From Isochrysis galbana (lineage: Eukaryota > Haptophyta > Isochrysidales > Isochrysidaceae): a DNA stretch of 64,000 bases. Position 1 is the first letter of the stretch. Every line of letters starts with the position of its first letter. A program made the position numbers and the translations under genes. Under the pieces are notes generated by a model. The model did not search any database, had not been told where the DNA came from, and saw nothing but the letters and a program-made list of their open reading frames with translations. Location of the stretch: positions 1,797,582-1,861,581 of the forward strand of contig CM030941.1 of assembly GCA_018136815.1 (NCBI GenBank). The letters are read 5' to 3'. Of this stretch, positions 60,065 to 64,000 are shown one piece after another.

Positions 60065-60492
60065 TGTGTGTGTCTTTGAGATGTCTTGTCAAGAGTTTGT
60101 GCCCATAAGGGCCGCCTGGTCTCGGGCCGCGCTGCCATGGCAGCGCGGCCGTCGCCAGGGCGGGAGGGGCCTCTGCCATAAGGCATGCCCATTGGCCCAT
60201 TGGAGGATTGGAGGAGTGGCCTGTGGGCCTGTTCATGCTCTGCTGGAGTCTGCAGACAGCTGCCCCCCATGGAGGGAGCCAGCATGGCTGCTATGCGTGG
60301 TGTGGCCGGAACCACGGGCCGTGTGGCGCGACGAGGGTTCGCACGCACCTGCTCGGCCTCTGATGGCGGGCGCGGCCGCTGCTCGACAGCGACTGCTCCA
60401 TGGGGGCTGGGGCGGCCGCCCTCGGCGGGGGGCCCGAAGGAGAGGAGGGGAGCGGCGGCGCGCTCCATGGCAACTGACTATAAATTTAGTTG
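60065..60492 (-). mobile_element. Second retroelement 5' end directly upstream, same orientation
   Basis: On the minus strand CAACTAAATTTATAGTCAGT (60473-60492) precedes ATGGAGCGCGCC (60468). The peptide MERAAAPLLSFGPPAEGGRP follows and runs with RPRPPSEAEQV to the GGGCATGCCTTATGGCAGAG block, which also occurs at 11640. The 59815-60064 5' end then begins about 110 bp after that block. On the plus side, GGTGAGAATATTATGAA at 60503 looks like a LINE 3' end. Confidence 0.65.
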
Positions 60493-61007
60493 AGTTGTGC
60501 GCGGTGAGAATATTATGAATTTTATTACTACTACTAAATAGATCAGCAATGGCACGTATCGTAGCTAGCAAAGAAGCTATATTGCGGCCTTGCTGCTAGG
60601 AGAGCACACGCTCAGCTCGCACATAAACCGGGAGCCAACCGACATTAAGACCGAGGGGGAGGCACGCGGGCTGCTGCAGCTATCATCTCCTCCTTTCAAG
60701 ACCACCCCACTTGACCTCCGCAAAAAGCCGGTGACAGCCAATTGCAACAACTAATCACATACGACATCATTCGTTAACAGCGCATGTATGGCGGCCGAGT
60801 GTGGGCATCGACTTCTGAGACGTCACTACATACTGCTTCCGCCAGACAGTCGAGTCATCATCAATGAGAACGGCCAATGATGCACGCACCAATCATCGCT
60901 CATCCAAAGCGCTCTTCATCGGACTCCTCTGTCGCTGAAGGAACTCTCCTCTGTGACATCACATCACACGCAGGACAATAGTTCCAAATGGTCTTCGACC
61001 CCGAAAG
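60493..61007. other. Spacer 3' of the EF-hand gene
   Basis: Apart from the LINE 3'-end-like GAGAATATTATGAATTTTAT at its left edge I see nothing supportable. Confidence 0.4.
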
Positions 61008-63237
61008 CTAGAAGACCTTCGGTGGCTTACGGTGAGCGGACAGAATGTCAACTGCTTTGAGACATTTGAGCCACTCCGACATCAGGATAGTGCCGTCTTG
61101 ATCCTCATCAACGAGGTCGCACAAGTTCTCTAGGACCGCAGTCCGAGTCCTCGGGAGGAATTTCTGCATGAGCTTCATCAGCTCGGAGCGATTGAGAACG
61201 CCGGGCTGAGAAGCCTCGGCAAGTATGAAGGCCTCTTCGAGTGACTCGTACTGCCGTAGGAGCGCCTGCTTCAGCTGTCGCTGGGTGTCGCGGATGTCGA
61301 AAGGCTTGACACCATGGCGTAGTGTAGGCGGACCCCTGCGCGCGCCAAAGTCGAGGCCAGCTGTGCCATTGGTCGGCGCATCCTCCGGGGAGATAAAGTG
61401 AGCCATTGACATCCATTGCGCCTTCCTCTCGTCAGTTGCCAATTTCTGAGAGTTTGAATGCTGCTCATTGCCGTTGGAGTTGAACTTCCAAGCTTGTATT
61501 TCAGACTCTTGAGACTGCTGAAGAGCGTAAATATCCTCCGAGAGCATGATGCGCGCGAAGTCGGCATACGGGATGGAATCCGTTTGGTCCCGATCCGCGA
61601 GACTGATGAACGCGTCTACGATCTCGGGTTTGATATCGAGATTGAACAGCTTGATCACCCTACGCATCTCGGTGCGCGAAACGGTGCCGGAGTTGTCAGT
61701 GTCGAAAACTCGGAAGCCCTTCCGAACGTCCGAAAAGCGGTTCGTGAAGTGGGCATACAGCGCGTTGTGCGCCTTGATCACTTCCTTCCTGTCCAGCCCT
61801 TTCAGCGGGTCCTTGCGATTGGCCAAGCGCCTCCTTGTTGGTACCTCCACCGGCTGTCCGATGTCATAACCGGTCTTGACAGAAAACCGGGGCGATGCCT
61901 TCAAGCCCAGCATCTCATCCCGGAGTGCAACAATGTCGTCACACCCCATGATTCGGGCAAATTGCTCGTGCGTGATTGCATCATTCTGTCGCCGGAAACA
62001 TGTAGGACGGGATGAGTGCGGTGAAGGTGCGACAATGGGTGACAAAAGGGAGGCGAGCACTCGGGCTGTGGGAGTATTCTAGACGCAGGTGTGAGGGAAG
62101 CGCCAGGTGAGAGGATGAGACACTTCAAAATGGAAGCACACATTTTTGTAATCGGCGAGAGCGAGGAAGGCGTCGACGAGTCTATCCGGGACGTTCAGGT
62201 TGAAGAGATGCACGAGTGCGCGCATTTCCTTCTTTGAGAGCGTTCCGGACTGGTCCTGGTCGAGCAATCGGAATCCCGTTCGCATCTCTGCGAAGCGAGT
62301 CCTGAAGTGATCAGCGACGATCTTATGAAACTTTTTGACCTCGCCCAGCCCGATTCCCTCGAACGGGTCCTTCTTGGGGGTTTGTGGCTTGACTGGCTCC
62401 GGCTCCTGGTCGTCCTGCAATTTCAGCGCGCGCTGGACGGCCTCGGCCTTGGCACGCCTGGACGCCTCAGCCTTCTCGCGTTGCTGGCGGTACGCAGTTG
62501 TTGCGGGAGCCGAAGGACGTGGTATTTCCGGGTAAGCAAGCTCCTGGACAAGGACGAGAGGAGCATGGGGTGAGACCGGGGTGCACCTGGATGTCCCACC
62601 CTTTGCGACGCTGAAAGTCCGCATTGCTCAGCTCATGTGCTTGGAACCCCAGATGGTTGGATGCCCACAACTCCGCTCCACATGTAAGCTTCACTTCTCA
62701 ACATGCAGGATGCGCACCTTGTTGACGTACCGCCAGTCGGTCTTGCCATTCTTGATGGACCCGCGCGGAGATAGGCGCGGGCTGAAAAACCCATCGAGGC
62801 GCTCGTCGGTGAGGACGTGCTCCATCCCAGCCAGCTTGGCTGCCGTCGAGAGCTGTTCGCGGCTCATGAAGTCGGAGCCGGAGTAGCGTGCAGAAAGCTG
62901 CAGGTGGTTCTTTAGCTGCAAGGCAAGGACAGATGAGGCGAAATGATCAATGCTGCACCACCTCTCTCTTTGCCCCCCCGCCCCCCCTCCTCCCCCTTGC
63001 CTCAGCCATCGCTCCCGCTCACCCTCCTCCCCGCTCCAGCCCGGCCTCTCTCTCTCTCTCCTCCACCTGCGCTCGCTGTCGGTTGTACTGGATGCGGTCG
63101 TGTGCCGCAAGCACTTGCTCGTCTCGGTCCATCGTCGTCAAGAGGCTCCCGGGGACAAGGCGGGGGGTGGTCGTGGTCACCCGGGCCGATAGCGTCCGTC
63201 GCGGAGAGCTGAGCGCGTGCGGCGCACGCATCACCAT
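61008..63237 (-). CDS. Multi-EF-hand calcium-binding protein (flagellar/EFCAB6-like), at least 5 exons
   Basis: Exons on the minus strand: 63237-63067, 62915-62718, an unsettled exon ending at 62587, 62543-62142 and 61985-61008. The outer junctions are GT-AG and phase 0. Repeating units have EF-hand loops: FRLLDQDQSGTLSKKEMRAL, FRVFDTDNSGTVSRTEMRRV, a degenerate SLADRDQTDSIPYADFARIM and CDLVDEDQDGTILMSEWLKC. Partner half-loops are NNDAITHEQFARIMGCDDIV and similar. The paired layout (FRTRFAEMRTGFRLLDQD, FTNRFSDVRKGFRVFDTD) is that of EFCAB6-type axonemal proteins. Exon 3 is either RRKGWDIQ only (acceptor GACTTTCAG) or longer. It probably binds calcium in the cytoskeleton or flagellum; the cellular role is inferred. 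Confidence 0.8.
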
Positions 63238-64000
63238 CGGAGAGGTGAGTGAGTCTGTTAGTGTCACACGCCCGCGGCCGCCGAGGGAGGAAAGGGGAGG
63301 AAGCTGAAGAGGGAGCTGTGGAGAGAAAAGAGAAGAGAGAAGAAGAAGAAGAGGGGCGGGAGGAGAGAAGAAGCCCGTGGGTGCTACTCGGCCAGAGAGC
63401 AGCGAACGAACAGAATGAACAGACGCGGCGGGGGAAGGGGGGGGGGGGGGGGGAGAGAGAGGGCACGCCTCGCTCGCCGGCGGAAAAGAAACGATCGACG
63501 GTCGACAGAGAGAGAAGAACGTTACGCTTCTCTGTCTCTCTCTCTGGTGCGCCCCGTCCCGGGGGGGGGGGGGGGAGGCAGGGGGACAGGGGCGGGACTA
63601 TGATCGTTCTCGACAGACAGTGAGAGACGGGGAGATGTGGATATGGGATACTGGTATTCGTAGGTGACATTTTTATTTAAGGTGGTAGGTGCAACTTTTT
63701 TCGCCCCTCCCTCCCCCTTTTCTCACGCGAGCTATGCGATGCGACGCAGCGCAAGCGCAGGCCCGAGGGCTGCAGCGACTCGCCGTCTGGGGTCTGATGC
63801 CTACAAGGCATATACGTATACAGCGTATACACACCAGGCCCCAAAACTGTGTATTATACACAGGTCGCCGAGGCCGTATACACAGTGTATACACAAGCGC
63901 GCGCGAGCGCGCGAGCGCGCGAGCCGCCCACGCGCAGCGATGGCGCGGCAAGGCCGCGGCGGCCCGCCTGCCCCCCCGCCCGTGGGAGCGCCCCCTCCAT
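63238..64000. other. 5' flank of the EF-hand gene
   Basis: GA-rich (63290-63380), G-runs (63440, 63560), then GTATAC palindromes at 63808-63895 and CG-alternating sequence (63895-63925). No gene is supported. Confidence 0.4.

Overview
The window is nuclear DNA of a GC-rich eukaryotic alga. Most genes have short spliceosomal introns (about 60-150 bp). One intron (in PP5) has a GC donor. A small protein carries a plastid leader with an A-F cleavage motif, as in algae with red secondary plastids. A sulfotransferase has a cysteine-rich N-terminus of a kind I associate with haptophytes and pelagophytes. A haptophyte is my best guess; this is inference from style, not a marker-gene result.

Host genes, left to right: urease (1-1543, + strand, 5' end outside); protein phosphatase 5 (7259-9295, -); a putative secreted cystatin-like protein (about 15788-16200, -); a mitochondrial ACOT9-type acyl-CoA thioesterase (20704-22529, +); a small plastid-targeted membrane protein (26510-26959, +); a CPAC thioredoxin-fold/peroxiredoxin-like protein (32277-33342, -); a transportin/importin-beta-like protein (36210-38287, +); the APC/C subunit CDC16/APC6 (41612-44499, -); a possible SANT-like protein whose 3' end runs into a transposon (47660-48486, -); a class II histone deacetylase (49169-50825, +); a sulfotransferase (54206-55558, +); and a multi-EF-hand protein (61008-63237, -). 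They do not form a pathway. They are housekeeping genes set as islands between mobile DNA.

The rest, roughly two thirds, is mostly transposon. (1) Non-LTR retrotransposons: one copy carries a fused ORF with CCCH fingers and an APE-type endonuclease (27537-30814), another the endonuclease and reverse transcriptase (56064-59458), and there are many short relics. (2) Non-autonomous retroelements of about 0.87 and 1.14 kb. Five insertions have target-site duplications that fix their ends. (3) A 2-kb family bounded by an imperfect GTGTCGTTCCGTCAA-type inverted end, with 157-bp internal repeats and an acidic ORF (22900-25155, 27414-31656, three fragments). (4) A DNA element whose ends are stacked perfect palindromes (16607-18190), and a second inverted-end element beside it (18191-20381). 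(5) A nearly complete 680-residue Mutator/Kolobok-like transposase (51062-53158). (6) Fossils: a protein-primed DNA polymerase B of Polinton type, a Ty3/Gypsy-type integrase, and a possible methyltransferase-bearing element.

The most distinctive signal is a 5'-terminal hairpin shared by the retroelements. In five insertions bounded by duplications, the element begins, within 0-9 nt, with a short stem-loop. In most families ATGGAGCGYGCC follows directly. Between subfamilies the stem sequence changes while the pairing is kept. A second trait is that one 3'-end type closes with 8-10 T on the sense strand, and in one copy the empty site shows that most of those T came with the insertion.
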